DNA of 64,000 bases from Paludisphaera mucosa (GTDB lineage: Bacteria; Planctomycetota; Planctomycetia; Isosphaerales; Isosphaeraceae): NCBI RefSeq assembly GCF_029589435.1, contig NZ_JARRAG010000002.1, positions 496,001 to 560,000 of the forward strand. The letters are read 5' to 3'. The notes beneath the pieces were generated by a model. It was not told the origin of the DNA and searched no databases. It saw only the letters and a program-made list of their open reading frames with translations. Below are positions 1 to 8,006 of this stretch, in pieces; position 1 is the first letter of the stretch; each line of letters opens with the position of its first letter. Position numbers and translations under genes: made by a program.

Positions 1-1
1 C

Positions 2-52
2 GACGGCAAGATCCTGGTCCTGCCCTGCTTCCACGACTACTTATGCTGGTAG
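2..52 (+). CDS. C-terminal tail of a gene entering from the left edge (partial, unidentified)
   Basis: Sixteen codons are open from the window edge to a TAG stop and read DGKILVLPCFHDYLCW. The fragment is too short to assign a family. It converges with the S24-like regulator on the other strand. It could also be a chance open frame, because nothing upstream is visible. Confidence 0.35.
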   Translation, partial: DGKILVLPCFHDYLCW

Positions 53-75
53 TCGGAGGGCCGGGGCGGGTCGCC

Positions 76-888
76 TCAGTGGACGGCCTCGATCCAGAGG
101 ATGCGGCGGACCTGGACGACGGGGGACTTGCCGTCGGCGTCCAGCTCGATCCGCACGGCGCGTTCGCCGGAGTCCTCGGCGCGGAGCAAGGCGTGGTCGC
201 CGCGGTCCTGGAACCAGCGGACCATGGCGACGCCGTCGACCCAGGCGACGACCATGCGGCCGTCGAGCGAGGTCAGCGACTCCTCGTCGTCCTTCGCGAA
301 GGCGACCGAGGCGCCGCGGGCCAGCACCGGCTCCATGGCGTCGTCGGGGACCGCGAGGCAGCGGCCCTCGCGGCGGGCCTCGAGCCACTCGCGCTCGCCG
401 CGGCCGCGCTCGGCGCGGAGCGTGTCGTGGTCGTGACGCGACGCGGATCCCAGGCCCTTGACGTCGCGTTCGCCCGTGGTCAGCGAGCGCTCCGACTCCA
501 GGAACCGGGCGGTCGCCGAGCCCAGCTCCGGCGACGCCTCGCCTTCGAGGAGCTGCAAGGCCGTCCGCAGGAGCGCGCCGACCATCACCGTCGGCTGCGC
601 CGGGCCGTCGCCGCGGTCGTGGCGGGTGGAGGGGCGGAACTTGGGGCCCTTGCCGTGGAGCAGCCAGGTGGGCTCGACCGCCGTCAGCTCGATGATCTTG
701 AGCACGACCTCGGCCGGGACGGTGACGCCCCCTTCATAGTTATACCAGGTCCGCACGGGGATCCCGAGCCGACGCGCCATCTCGGGGCCGCCCCGCTCGC
801 CGAACAACTCCAGGCGCAGGATCGCGAGCCGCTCGGCCAGTTCGAGCTTGGCGCGCAACGAATCCGGAAGCGTCTTTCGCCGAGCCAT
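76..888 (-). CDS. S24/LexA-like transcriptional regulator with a degenerate peptidase centre
   Basis: A 270-residue protein. Residues 30-75 look like a helix-turn-helix of the Cro/CI type (MARRLGIPVRTWYNYEGG), and about 175-268 resemble the C-terminal S24/LexA domain. In that family the serine sits in a D-S-M-E-P motif; here the motif is DDAMEP, with Ala184 in the serine position. The general-base lysine position appears to be Arg224 (VAMVRW). So the fold seems kept while self-cleavage should be lost; this is inference from motif alignment by eye. A likely role is a repressor not released by autocleavage. The leader holds a promoter-like sequence and three short palindromes, which suggests autoregulation. 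Confidence 0.75.
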   Translation of the reverse strand: MARRKTLPDSLRAKLELAERLAILRLELFGERGGPEMARRLGIPVRTWYNYEGGVTVPAEVVLKIIELTAVEPTWLLHGKGPKFRPSTRHDRGDGPAQPTVMVGALLRTALQLLEGEASPELGSATARFLESERSLTTGERDVKGLGSASRHDHDTLRAERGRGEREWLEARREGRCLAVPDDAMEPVLARGASVAFAKDDEESLTSLDGRMVVAWVDGVAMVRWFQDRGDHALLRAEDSGERAVRIELDADGKSPVVQVRRILWIEAVH

Positions 889-899
889 GTCAGCCCCGT

Positions 900-929
900 C
901 CTAATCTTTAGGTCGACCATTCCTAGGAA
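900..929. promoter_or_regulatory. Cluster of short palindromes in the regulator leader (possible operator)
   Basis: Three palindromes lie side by side just upstream of the S24-like gene: CCTAA-tct-TTAGG (900-912), GGTCGACC (911-918) and TTCCTAGGAA (920-929). They sit between the predicted promoter and the start codon, where a self-regulating repressor could bind. The function is inferred; only the symmetry is seen. Confidence 0.4.
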
Positions 930-982
930 ATCGCCCGCGTCCCGCGACTCCCTATTCGCGCAGGACATTCGTCCGATAGCCT

Positions 983-1010
983 TTTATAGCAGTTAGACGA
1001 AAAAAATCAA
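983..1010 (-). promoter_or_regulatory. Sigma70-like promoter for the S24-like regulator
   Basis: Read on the minus strand, TTGATT, a 16-bp spacer and TATAAA (4/6 and 5/6 matches to consensus) lie in an A/T-rich pocket that stands out from the GC-rich surroundings. A transcript starting about 7 bp downstream would have a leader near 88 nt containing the palindromes. Confidence 0.5.
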
Positions 1011-1099
1011 TTGCGGAGACCCGACGTTGCAAAAGTTCAACATTCCTCACGACGGACGGGGGCTGAGGCCGTCGGCGAGGCGTCGGGCCGCCGGCGGGC

Positions 1100-1738
1100 T
1101 CATTCGTCGTCGTCGAGCTTGAGGTCCATGAGGAACTGGGCCACGGCGTCGTCCTCCTTGCCGGCGGGGGCGGCCTCGGCGGCGACGTCCACCGTCTCCT
1201 CGGCGGGCTTGGGCTTCTTGTCGGCCGACTTCTTGGAGGCCTTCGCGGGCGCGGGGGCCGGCTCGGGCTCGTCGTCGAGGGGGATGGCGTCGTCGAGCCC
1301 GGCGACGTCGACGTCGAAGCCGTCGTCGTCGGCGGCGTCGACGCTCACCTCGAAGTCGTCGGCCTCGTCCACCTCGACGGCGTCGACGACCGCATCCAGC
1401 TCGGCGGTGTCGCCGCTCGGGCCGTCGGCGGCGGCCGCGCCCGCCTTGAGGGGGTCGACCCGCAGCGCGACGCCGCCGATGCCGATGACGTCGCCCGCCT
1501 TGAGCGGCTGCTGGCCCAGCACGCGCTTGCCGTTCACGTAGGTGCCGTTGGAGCTGCCCAGGTCGCGGACCATCAGGCGGCCGTCGGCCTCGAAGACCTC
1601 GCAATGGCGCCGGCTCACCTGCGAGGAGCGGATCCGGATCACGCAATCGTCGTGACGGCCCACGCTGTTGACGCCGTCGATCAGCCTGAGGGCGGTGACG
1701 TCGCTCCGCCCCTTGACGACCTTGAGTGTGTAATTCAT
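1100..1738 (-). CDS. FHA-domain protein
   Basis: A 212-residue protein with a forkhead-associated phosphothreonine-binding domain at about residues 5-95. The key FHA residues are all present: GR at 27-28, SRRH at 42-45 and the NGTYVNG run at 64-70. The second half is a low-complexity acidic and alanine-rich tail ending in DLKLDDDE. FHA proteins read Ser/Thr phosphorylation from Hanks-type kinases, which are abundant in planctomycetes; the partner kinase is not in this window. No signal peptide or membrane segment is seen, so it should be cytoplasmic. The start is an ATG giving MNYTLKV, directly before the first FHA strand. Confidence 0.9.
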   Translation of the reverse strand: MNYTLKVVKGRSDVTALRLIDGVNSVGRHDDCVIRIRSSQVSRRHCEVFEADGRLMVRDLGSSNGTYVNGKRVLGQQPLKAGDVIGIGGVALRVDPLKAGAAAADGPSGDTAELDAVVDAVEVDEADDFEVSVDAADDDGFDVDVAGLDDAIPLDDEPEPAPAPAKASKKSADKKPKPAEETVDVAAEAAPAGKEDDAVAQFLMDLKLDDDE

Positions 1739-1924
1739 CGCGAATCGATCTCGGCTGCTGGACGGACCGCAAGGGGGGGGTCGCGAGGGCGGTCGGGGAG
1801 GACCGCCGGGGCGCTCGCGCCCATCTTAAAAGTACATCCTCGACGGCCGGCAAGCAAATGGAAAGCCTTCGGCCGGCCGCGGCGGCCGCGTGCGTCGCCT
1901 TTTTCGGGTTTCGGGGGAGACGGC

Positions 1925-1952
1925 TTGCAATCGCCGTCGACGTCTCTATACT
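1925..1952 (+). promoter_or_regulatory. Promoter for tRNA-Gly
   Basis: TTGCAA, a 16-bp spacer and TATACT (4/6 and 5/6 to consensus) end 77 nt before the tRNA. It is the only A/T-rich patch in this gap. Confidence 0.5.
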
Positions 1953-2028
1953 GAGTCTACCGCTCGACGAGGGGGCCCACGCGGCCCTTCCCCACCTCGC
2001 CGACGGCGCGGCCCTCCGGCCTCGATTC

Positions 2029-2100
2029 GCGGGAGTAGCTCAGGGGTAGAGCACCACGTTGCCAACGTGGTTGTCGTGGGTTCAAATCCCATCTCCCGCT
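2029..2100 (+). tRNA. tRNA-Gly (GCC)
   Basis: A 72-nt cloverleaf. The acceptor arm pairs GCGGGAG with CTCCCGC, and the discriminator is T. The D-arm contains AGCTCAGGGGTAGAGC. The anticodon arm is CCACG-TTGCCAA-CGTGG with anticodon GCC, and the T-arm carries GGTTCAAATCC. The 3' CCA is not encoded. It lies 103 nt upstream of the trigger-factor gene on the same strand. Confidence 0.97.
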
Positions 2101-2203
2101 CTCTGAATAGCCATCTGGGTTGGCCGTTTTCGCTCGAGCGCGTCGGGTGCGTGTTGGCGAGTCAAAGCCGCCCAGCCCGATTTGACCCGAGGAAACGCCT
2201 CTC

Positions 2204-3694
2204 ATGACACCTGGCGAAGACAACGAGCTGACCACGTCGACCAGCGTCGAAGAGCCCGAGGGCGAAGCGACTTCGGTCGAACCGGAGAAGCGGAAACTCG
2301 ATCTCGACGTCCAGGTCAAAGACGCCGGCGCCTGCAAGAAGCACATCACCATCACGATCCCTCGGGCGGAGATCGACCGCCAGTTCGAGGAATCGCTCGG
2401 GGCCCTGCAGAAAGAAGCGCAGGTCCCCGGCTTCCGCCCCGGGCGGGCCCCCAAGACGCTCGTCGTCAAGCGGTTCAAGAAGCAGGTGGCCGACCAGGTC
2501 AAGTCGACGCTCCTCATGGAGTCGCTCGAGCAGATCGACCGCGACTACCAGCTCAACCCGATCACCCAGCCCAAGCTGGACGTGGCCGCCATCGAGCTCC
2601 CCGAGGAGGGCCCCCTGGCCTTCGACATGGAGGTCGAGGTGCGGCCCGAATTCGCCGTCCCGAGCTACCAGGGCCTGAAGGTCAAGCGGCCCGTCCGGAC
2701 CGTGACCGACAAGGACGTCGACGTCCAGTACGAGCGGTTCCTGGAGCGCTACGCCCGGATCGTCCCCAAGCTCGAGGGCGGGGCCGAGATCGGCGACTAC
2801 CTGACCGCCGACCTGACCTTCCTCCGCGAGGACGGCGCGGTCATCAACGAGGTCAAGGAAGTCCAGTTCCGGCTCCAGCCCGAGCTGCGGTTCCAGGACG
2901 GCCGGATCCCCGCGATGGGCAAGGCCCTGGCCGGAATCAAGCCCGAGGAGACCCGCGAGGCCGACGCCGAGCTGGGCACCTCGGTCGCCGACCCCTCGCT
3001 GCGGGGCAAGGCGGTCAAGGTCAAGGCGACCGTCCACGACCTGAAGCAGGTGCAGCTGCCGGAAGTCCACCACGAGTTCCTCCAGGGGATCGGCTTCGAC
3101 AGCGTCGAAGAGCTGCGCGGGGCCGTCCGCGACGCCCTGGTCCGCCGCATCGAGGCCCAGCAGCGCCAGGCGGTCCGCCGCCAGGTGCTCGACGCCCTGA
3201 TCGAGGCCACCCCGTTCGAGCTGCCCCCCGACCTCGTCTCCCGCCAGGAGAAGGGGACCGCCTCCCGCCTGGTCATGGAGCTGCGCGAGGAAGGCTTCTC
3301 GCCCGAGGACATCCGCGCCCGCCAGGCCGAGATCCGCGCCAACGCCCACGAGATGACGCTCCGCTCCCTCAAGGAGTTCTTCATCCTCGCCAAGGTCGCC
3401 GAGGCCGAGGACATCAAGGTCGAGGACGAGGACCTGGAGCTGGAGATCGAGGCCATGGCCGAACGCTCCGGCGAGAGCGTCCGCCGCGTCCGCGCCCGGG
3501 TCGACAAGGAAGGCCTGGCCGACGCCATGGCCACCCAGATCCTCGAACGCCGCTCGCTCGACCACATCCTCAAGTCGATCGAGTACGAGGACGTCGCGGC
3601 GGACGAGCCCGACGTCGCCGTCGAGACCCTCGACGAGGCCGCCACCCCCGAAGCCGAAGCCCCCGAGGGCGACGAGGCGGCCGCCGCGGAGTAA
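2204..3694 (+). CDS. tig: Trigger factor (ribosome-associated chaperone)
   Basis: A 496-residue protein, longer than the roughly 430-residue E. coli protein. The ribosome-binding domain carries the family signature as GFRPGRAP at residues 76-83, after an acidic N-terminal extension of about 38 residues. A PPIase/FKBP-like domain follows at about 192-282, then the helical C-terminal chaperone arms. The tail is a Glu/Ala-rich extension. GAGGA ten bases upstream supports the ATG. It sits ahead of two clpP genes, the widespread tig-clpP arrangement that couples folding of nascent chains with proteolysis. Confidence 0.95.
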   Translation: MTPGEDNELTTSTSVEEPEGEATSVEPEKRKLDLDVQVKDAGACKKHITITIPRAEIDRQFEESLGALQKEAQVPGFRPGRAPKTLVVKRFKKQVADQVKSTLLMESLEQIDRDYQLNPITQPKLDVAAIELPEEGPLAFDMEVEVRPEFAVPSYQGLKVKRPVRTVTDKDVDVQYERFLERYARIVPKLEGGAEIGDYLTADLTFLREDGAVINEVKEVQFRLQPELRFQDGRIPAMGKALAGIKPEETREADAELGTSVADPSLRGKAVKVKATVHDLKQVQLPEVHHEFLQGIGFDSVEELRGAVRDALVRRIEAQQRQAVRRQVLDALIEATPFELPPDLVSRQEKGTASRLVMELREEGFSPEDIRARQAEIRANAHEMTLRSLKEFFILAKVAEAEDIKVEDEDLELEIEAMAERSGESVRRVRARVDKEGLADAMATQILERRSLDHILKSIEYEDVAADEPDVAVETLDEAATPEAEAPEGDEAAAAE

Positions 3695-3824
3695 TCCGGC
3701 GTCCCCCCCTTGAATTTCGGTCGCGCCGGCCTCCAATATTCCCACGGGTCGGCGCGACCGACTCCATTCGACTCGCCCACGACCTCGTAGCAAGCAAGCA
3801 GCCGACTGCGAAAGGGATCGCCCC

Positions 3825-4484
3825 ATGCCCTTCGACCACCCGCTCGCGGAGCCGAAGCTTCAGCGCTATCGCGACTACGCCCGCCAGAGGCAGATGACCC
3901 TCGGCGACCTCCTGCTGGAGAACCGGATCGTCTTCCTGGAAGGCGTGATCGACGACGGCGTGGCCAACAACGCCGTCATGAAGTTCCTGTACCTCCAGTA
4001 CGAGAACCGGACCCAGGGGATCAGCTTCTACATCAACAGCCCCGGCGGCAGCGTCAGCAGCACGCTGGCGATCTACGACACGATGCAGTTCATCGAGTGC
4101 CAGATCGCCACCTACTGCATCGGCCTGGCCGCCTCGGGCGCCGCCGTCCTGCTGGCCGGCGGCAGCAAGGGGCGGCGGTTCTCGCTGCCCCACTCGAAGA
4201 TCATGATCCACCAGCCCTACGGCCAGGTCGGCGGCCAGGTCTCGGACATCGAGATCCAGGCCGAGGAGATCATCAAGAGCCGCCACGTCATCAACGAGAT
4301 CCTCGCCCGCCACACCGGCCAGCCCATCGAGCGGATCGCCAAGGACACCGAGCGCGACCGCTACCTGACCGCGACCCAGGCCAAGGAGTACGGCCTGGTC
4401 GACGAGGTCGTGGGCCGGATCGGCGGCCTCAAGGGCGCCGACGGGGGCGTCGCGCCCCCGACCCCGACCCCCGGCGGCTATTGA
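3825..4484 (+). CDS. clpP: ATP-dependent Clp protease proteolytic subunit (first copy)
   Basis: A 219-residue S14 serine peptidase. The catalytic triad is complete: Ser104 (AASGAAV), His129 (IMIHQP) and Asp178 (ERDRYL). It differs from the neighbouring copy in having AASGA where classical ClpP has ASMG, so the two are diverged paralogues that could form a mixed ClpP1P2 barrel. The C-terminus is a short Pro/Gly-rich tail. It lies 130 nt after tig and 70 nt before the second clpP. No clpX follows, so the ATPase partner must be encoded elsewhere. Confidence 0.95.
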   Translation: MPFDHPLAEPKLQRYRDYARQRQMTLGDLLLENRIVFLEGVIDDGVANNAVMKFLYLQYENRTQGISFYINSPGGSVSSTLAIYDTMQFIECQIATYCIGLAASGAAVLLAGGSKGRRFSLPHSKIMIHQPYGQVGGQVSDIEIQAEEIIKSRHVINEILARHTGQPIERIAKDTERDRYLTATQAKEYGLVDEVVGRIGGLKGADGGVAPPTPTPGGY

Positions 4485-4554
4485 TCCCCCCGAATCCACC
4501 GCTGCGGAACGGAAGGCCGGCTCGCATCCCGACTGATAGAGAGGCTCATCACCG

Positions 4555-5175
4555 ATGCCACTGGTTCCCATCGTCATCGAACGTAGCGGTCGCGAAGAGC
4601 GAGCGATGGATATCTATTCCCGCTTGCTCCAGGACCGAATCATCATCCTGGGGACCGCCATCGACGACAACGTCGCCAACCTGGTGGTCGCCCAGATGCT
4701 CGTCCTGGCCCATCAAGACGCCAAGGCCGACATCCACCTGTATATCAACAGCCCCGGCGGCAGCGTGACCGCCGGCATGGCGATCTACGACACGATGCAG
4801 TGGGTCCCCTGCGACGTCGCCACCTACTGCATGGGCCAGTGCGCCAGCATGGGCTCGCTCCTGATGACCGCCGGCGCCAAGGGCAAGCGCTACGCCCTGC
4901 CCAACAGCCGGATCATGATCCACCAGCCGCTCGCCGGCATGGAAGGCACCGCCACCGAGATCCTGATCCATGCGGAGGAGTTCATCCGCATGAAAAAGGC
5001 CCTCAACGACATCTACCGCAAGCACACCGGCCAGAGCCTCGAACGCCTCCAGGAAGACACCGACCGCGACCGCTTCATGTCCCCCGAGGAGGCCAAGGAC
5101 TACGGCCTCATCGACCATGTCGTCGACCGCGCCCCCGTCTTTCCGGCCCCGACCGGCAACCCCGAGAAGATCTGA
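4555..5175 (+). CDS. clpP: ATP-dependent Clp protease proteolytic subunit (second copy)
   Basis: A 206-residue ClpP of canonical type with Ser98 (CASMGS), His123 (IMIHQP) and Asp172 (DRDRFM). Spacing in the triad and total length match standard ClpP, and this copy keeps the usual QCASMG context. With the upstream paralogue it probably makes the tetradecameric chamber fed by ClpX or ClpA; the adaptor ClpS is encoded about 21 kb further on. The gene is followed by a strong hairpin terminator, marking the end of the tig-clpP-clpP unit. Confidence 0.96.
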   Translation: MPLVPIVIERSGREERAMDIYSRLLQDRIIILGTAIDDNVANLVVAQMLVLAHQDAKADIHLYINSPGGSVTAGMAIYDTMQWVPCDVATYCMGQCASMGSLLMTAGAKGKRYALPNSRIMIHQPLAGMEGTATEILIHAEEFIRMKKALNDIYRKHTGQSLERLQEDTDRDRFMSPEEAKDYGLIDHVVDRAPVFPAPTGNPEKI

Positions 5176-5221
5176 GCCCCGCCCCCCGCGCCGGGCCTTT
5201 CCCGATCGCCGAAATCCTCGT

Positions 5222-5251
5222 CGCCGCGTCCGTCCCGGGCGCGGCGTTTTT
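5222..5251 (+). terminator. Rho-independent terminator after clpP
   Basis: CGCCGCG (5222-5228) pairs perfectly with CGCGGCG (5240-5246) around an 11-nt loop that can extend by CCG/CGG, and is followed by TTTTT. It lies 47 nt after the clpP stop. Confidence 0.8.
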
Positions 5252-5301
5252 CATGCGCCCCGGTCGCGGCCCCTCTCTCGCCCTTCCTCCCGAAATCGCC
5301 T

Positions 5302-5330
5302 TTGGATACGGCTCGCGGCCCCTTTATACT
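5302..5330 (+). promoter_or_regulatory. Promoter-like sequence for the tandem paralogue pair
   Basis: TTGGAT, a 17-bp spacer and TATACT (-10 box 5/6 to consensus, -35 box only 3/6). It lies just downstream of the clpP terminator and 47 nt before the next start codon. Confidence 0.4.
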
Positions 5331-5376
5331 ACATCTGTAAGAACAGAGGAGGGGTCGGGCGAAGGAGGGGCGCACC

Positions 5377-5946
5377 ATGATCGATCCCGCACGTTGGCTG
5401 CCTGATCTTGAGCCCGGCGGGCGGCCGGCGCTCCTCATCGCGATGCTCCTCTCGGCATTTCTCCTGGGCGCCGTCTTCGTCGCCGCGCGTCGCCCGAACT
5501 CCAGGCTCGGCCCCTTGCCCCTGTCGGCCAGCCCGCATCTCCGGGACGTCGTCGAGCCGATCGTGCTCGTCGAGTCGATCTCGATCGACGACGGCGGCAG
5601 CCGAGGAGCCTCCTTTCGCGACGCGCGGGGCAAGGACTGCGACTTCTGCCTCGTCGATTACGGGCTCCAGGATTGGGGCAAGGCCGTGCGTCCTGATGCG
5701 ATCGCCTTCGACGCCTGGGGGGACGGCGACCCGGTCCCCGTCCGAGGGCCCGACGAGCGCGCGTTGCTCGGCTTGCTCGAACGGTGGGCGGCTACCGCCC
5801 CTCTCGCCATCCCGGTCAAAAGCCTCTCCGATCGACACGAGCGCGGCGAGATCAGCACTCAGGCATTTCGAAACGCGTTGACCGAGGACCAGGTGAAGTA
5901 CGCGCGCGTGATGGCGATCCTACGGGTCCTCCGCAACCGGAACTGA
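5377..5946 (+). CDS. Membrane-anchored hypothetical protein, tandem paralogue A
   Basis: A 189-residue protein with one N-terminal membrane segment (about residues 17-36) and an extracytoplasmic or periplasmic remainder. It shares with the next gene an L-P-L-S-A-S-P block, a (L/F)LRDVVEPI block, a FRDARG-type strand and a DERALLGLLERWAA helix, so the two are clearly duplicates. I do not recognise the family. GGAGGGG upstream supports the ATG. The downstream paralogue starts 10 nt after the stop, so the pair is probably cotranscribed. Confidence 0.75.
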   Translation: MIDPARWLPDLEPGGRPALLIAMLLSAFLLGAVFVAARRPNSRLGPLPLSASPHLRDVVEPIVLVESISIDDGGSRGASFRDARGKDCDFCLVDYGLQDWGKAVRPDAIAFDAWGDGDPVPVRGPDERALLGLLERWAATAPLAIPVKSLSDRHERGEISTQAFRNALTEDQVKYARVMAILRVLRNRN

Positions 5947-5956
5947 GGGCTGCCCA

Positions 5957-6505
5957 ATGAAGGCTTCACGCGGTCGAGGCTTCATCGTGGGCTCGGTCGC
6001 TCTCCTGGCCGCCTGCGTCCTCGCAACTGTATGCTTCATGAGGTCTGGCCGCAGGCCGCTGCACCCTTCCGCCCGCCCCCTGCCCCTCTCCGCCAGCCCC
6101 TTCCTCCGCGATGTGGTCGAGCCGATCGCGATCGTCCAAGCCCTGCCGTTCAGCGACGGCGGCAGCGTCGGCGTGCAGTACCGCGACGCCCGGGGCGTCG
6201 AACGGAGCTTCTGCCTGGTCTCCTTCGCCCTCGACTTCGACGATCCCCCGCGGCCGTCCGAAGTCGCATTCGGCTCGGTGTTCCCCTCGCGCGTCACGAC
6301 GCCGGTCGGGTCGGACGACGAACGCGCCCTGCTCGGGCTACTGGAGAGGTGGGCGGCGGCCGATCCCGAGGGGCGAGAACTGGACCGCCAATCGCATCGG
6401 ATTTCGCGCCGCGAGATCTCCTACGGCGACCTGTCCGCCGACGCCGGCTTCAAGCTCGTCGTCAGGTCGATCCTGCGGAAACTCCGAGCCCGAAACGAAA
6501 AATGA
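5957..6505 (+). CDS. Membrane-anchored hypothetical protein, tandem paralogue B
   Basis: A 182-residue paralogue of the upstream gene with the same order of conserved blocks (PLPLSASPFLRDVVEPI, then DDERALLGLLERWAA). The N-terminal hydrophobic segment (9-28) contains LLAAC at 16-20, which fits a lipobox, but the hydrophobic stretch continues past the Cys, so a plain membrane anchor is equally likely. The function is unknown. It is convergent with the NUDIX gene, with a large imperfect hairpin between them. Confidence 0.75.
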   Translation: MKASRGRGFIVGSVALLAACVLATVCFMRSGRRPLHPSARPLPLSASPFLRDVVEPIAIVQALPFSDGGSVGVQYRDARGVERSFCLVSFALDFDDPPRPSEVAFGSVFPSRVTTPVGSDDERALLGLLERWAAADPEGRELDRQSHRISRREISYGDLSADAGFKLVVRSILRKLRARNEK

Positions 6506-6565
6506 GGCTGCCCGGATGCGGCCCTGTCAACCGGCTTGGTTCGTCCGGTTTCCTTGCGTTTCCCC

Positions 6566-6616
6566 CGCGTTTTCGGCCCTCGGCTTCGGCCTGCGAAGGG
6601 CCAAACAACGCGAAAA
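6566..6616. terminator. Imperfect hairpin between convergent genes (possible bidirectional terminator)
   Basis: CGCGTTTTCGGCCCT pairs imperfectly with AAGGGCCAAACAACGCG around a loop of about 15 nt. The outer arms carry a T run on one side and AAAA on the other. Its place between the converging paralogue B and NUDIX genes fits termination in both directions. Confidence 0.45.
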
Positions 6617-6634
6617 TCCCACCAATTCCGAAAG

Positions 6635-7051
6635 CTACGGCGATCCGGATTCGGCGACGAGCTGGGCGAGGATGGCGTCGTTCGCCTCGGGGAAGCGGTA
6701 GCCGGCCAGGCCTTTCGCGGGGACCCAGATGCAGGCGTGTTCGGGGGCGGGCTCGGCGACGGGGTCGGCGGGCGTGCAGTCGAAGAAGTGGAGTCGGACG
6801 CGGCCGTGGGGGTAGGCGTGCTCGACGACGCTCCGCAGGCGGGTCGCGACGACGGCCAGGCCGGTCTCTTCGAGGCATTCGCGGACGGTGGCCTGCTCCG
6901 GGGTCTCGCCCGGCTCGACCTTGCCGCCGGGGAACTCCCAGTAGCCGGCGTAGACCGTCCCCGGGGGGCGGCGGCGGATCAGGAAGCGATCGCCCCGGCG
7001 GATGACGCCGATCCCCCCCAGGATGAGGGCGTCCCCGCCGTCGGCGGCCAT
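6635..7051 (-). CDS. NUDIX hydrolase, MutT type
   Basis: A 138-residue protein, the normal length for MutT-like nucleoside triphosphate pyrophosphohydrolases. The Nudix box spans residues 43-65 and matches GX5EX7REUXEEXGU, with Glu58, Glu61 and Glu62 as metal ligands. A WEFPGGK strand precedes it, as in MutT. Such enzymes hydrolyse oxidised or non-canonical nucleotides; the exact substrate cannot be read from sequence. Its ATG follows the fabI stop codon after a single base, so translation is probably coupled to fabI. Confidence 0.9.
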   Translation of the reverse strand: MAADGGDALILGGIGVIRRGDRFLIRRRPPGTVYAGYWEFPGGKVEPGETPEQATVRECLEETGLAVVATRLRSVVEHAYPHGRVRLHFFDCTPADPVAEPAPEHACIWVPAKGLAGYRFPEANDAILAQLVAESGSP

Positions 7052-7052
7052 G

Positions 7053-7853
7053 TCAGACCTTGCCCTTGGCGAGGGCGCGGCCGGGCGAGCCCATGACGTT
7101 GTAGCCGCAGTCGACGTGGAGGATCTCGCCGGTGATGCCGCTGGACAGGTCGGAGAGCATGAACATGCCCGCCGCGCCGACTTCCTCTCGGGTGATGTTC
7201 CGCTGCATCGGGGCGACGGCGTCGTAGAGGCCCGACAGGTCGTCGAAGTCGCCCACGGCCGAGGCGGCGAGGGTCTTCACCGGGCCGGCGGAGACGGCGT
7301 TGACCCGGATGTTCTTGGGGCCGAGGTCGTAGGCCAGGTACTTCACCGAGGCGTCGAGCGCGGCCTTGCAGACGCCCATCATGTTGTAGCCGGGGACCAC
7401 CTTCTCGCCGCCGTAGTAGGTCAGCGTCAGGATCGATCCGCCGTCGGGCATGACCTTCGAGGCGTAGCGGGAGACGGCGGCCAGGCTGTAGGCGCTGATC
7501 TCCATGGCCGTCTTGAAGCCCTCGCGGCTGGCGTCGACGAACGCGCACTTGATGTCGTCGAGCGGGGCGAAGGCGATCGAGTGCAGGACGAAGTCGAGCT
7601 TGCCGTAGGTCTCGCCGGCCTGCTCGAAGACGCGGGCGATGTCCTCGTCCTTCTGGACGTCGCACGAGGCGATCAGCTTGGCGCCGATCGGCTCGGCGAG
7701 CTTCCGCACCCGCCGCTCCATCTTGTCGCCGGGCAGGTGCGTGAAGCCGACCTCCGCGCCCTCGTCGAGGAGCTTGCGCGTGACGGCCCAGGCGATGCTG
7801 AAATCGTTGGCGACTCCCAGCACCACGCCCTTCTTCCCGGTGAACAATCCCAT
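7053..7853 (-). CDS. fabI: Enoyl-[acyl-carrier-protein] reductase (NADH), FabI
   Basis: A 266-residue SDR enzyme for the last reduction in each fatty-acid elongation cycle. The FabI active site is present at the same numbers as in the E. coli enzyme: Tyr146, Tyr156 and Lys163 in the Y-X6-K pattern (YNMMGVCK). The N-terminal nucleotide-binding loop has [10 protein letters not shown]. The frame stays open 31 codons further upstream, but the ATG at 7853 is preceded by AGGGAG and gives the standard FabI N-terminus (MGLFTGKKG). Cotranscribed with the NUDIX gene. Confidence 0.95.
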   Translation of the reverse strand: MGLFTGKKGVVLGVANDFSIAWAVTRKLLDEGAEVGFTHLPGDKMERRVRKLAEPIGAKLIASCDVQKDEDIARVFEQAGETYGKLDFVLHSIAFAPLDDIKCAFVDASREGFKTAMEISAYSLAAVSRYASKVMPDGGSILTLTYYGGEKVVPGYNMMGVCKAALDASVKYLAYDLGPKNIRVNAVSAGPVKTLAASAVGDFDDLSGLYDAVAPMQRNITREEVGAAGMFMLSDLSSGITGEILHVDCGYNVMGSPGRALAKGKV

Positions 7854-7933
7854 CGTTTCTCCCTTTCGGACGCCTCTCGGCTTTTCCACGAATTGCAGGC
7901 CGCCCCGATTCATCGACCGGGGCGCAGTCCTGT

Positions 7934-7962
7934 ACAATACCCGCACGAGGATGGACGCTCAA
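7934..7962 (-). promoter_or_regulatory. Promoter-like sequence for fabI
   Basis: Read on the minus strand: TTGAGC, a 17-bp spacer and TATTGT (4/6 and 4/6). It would give a leader of about 75 nt. It lies in the gap shared with the divergent glycosyltransferase gene. Confidence 0.4.
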
Positions 7963-8006
7963 CGTCCAGTTTACCCGCGCGACGCCGCGACGAGACGAGG
8001 GGCGAG

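Noticed and set aside
43-996. Plus-strand open frame over the S24-like gene
   Set aside because: Antisense shadow: the minus strand has the HTH and S24 domain, and this frame runs across the promoter and palindromes.
7002-8006. Upstream extension of the first GT-C gene
   Set aside because: The frame is open through fabI antisense, but membrane helix 1 begins near 8080 and the TTG at 8007 has a ribosome-binding site.
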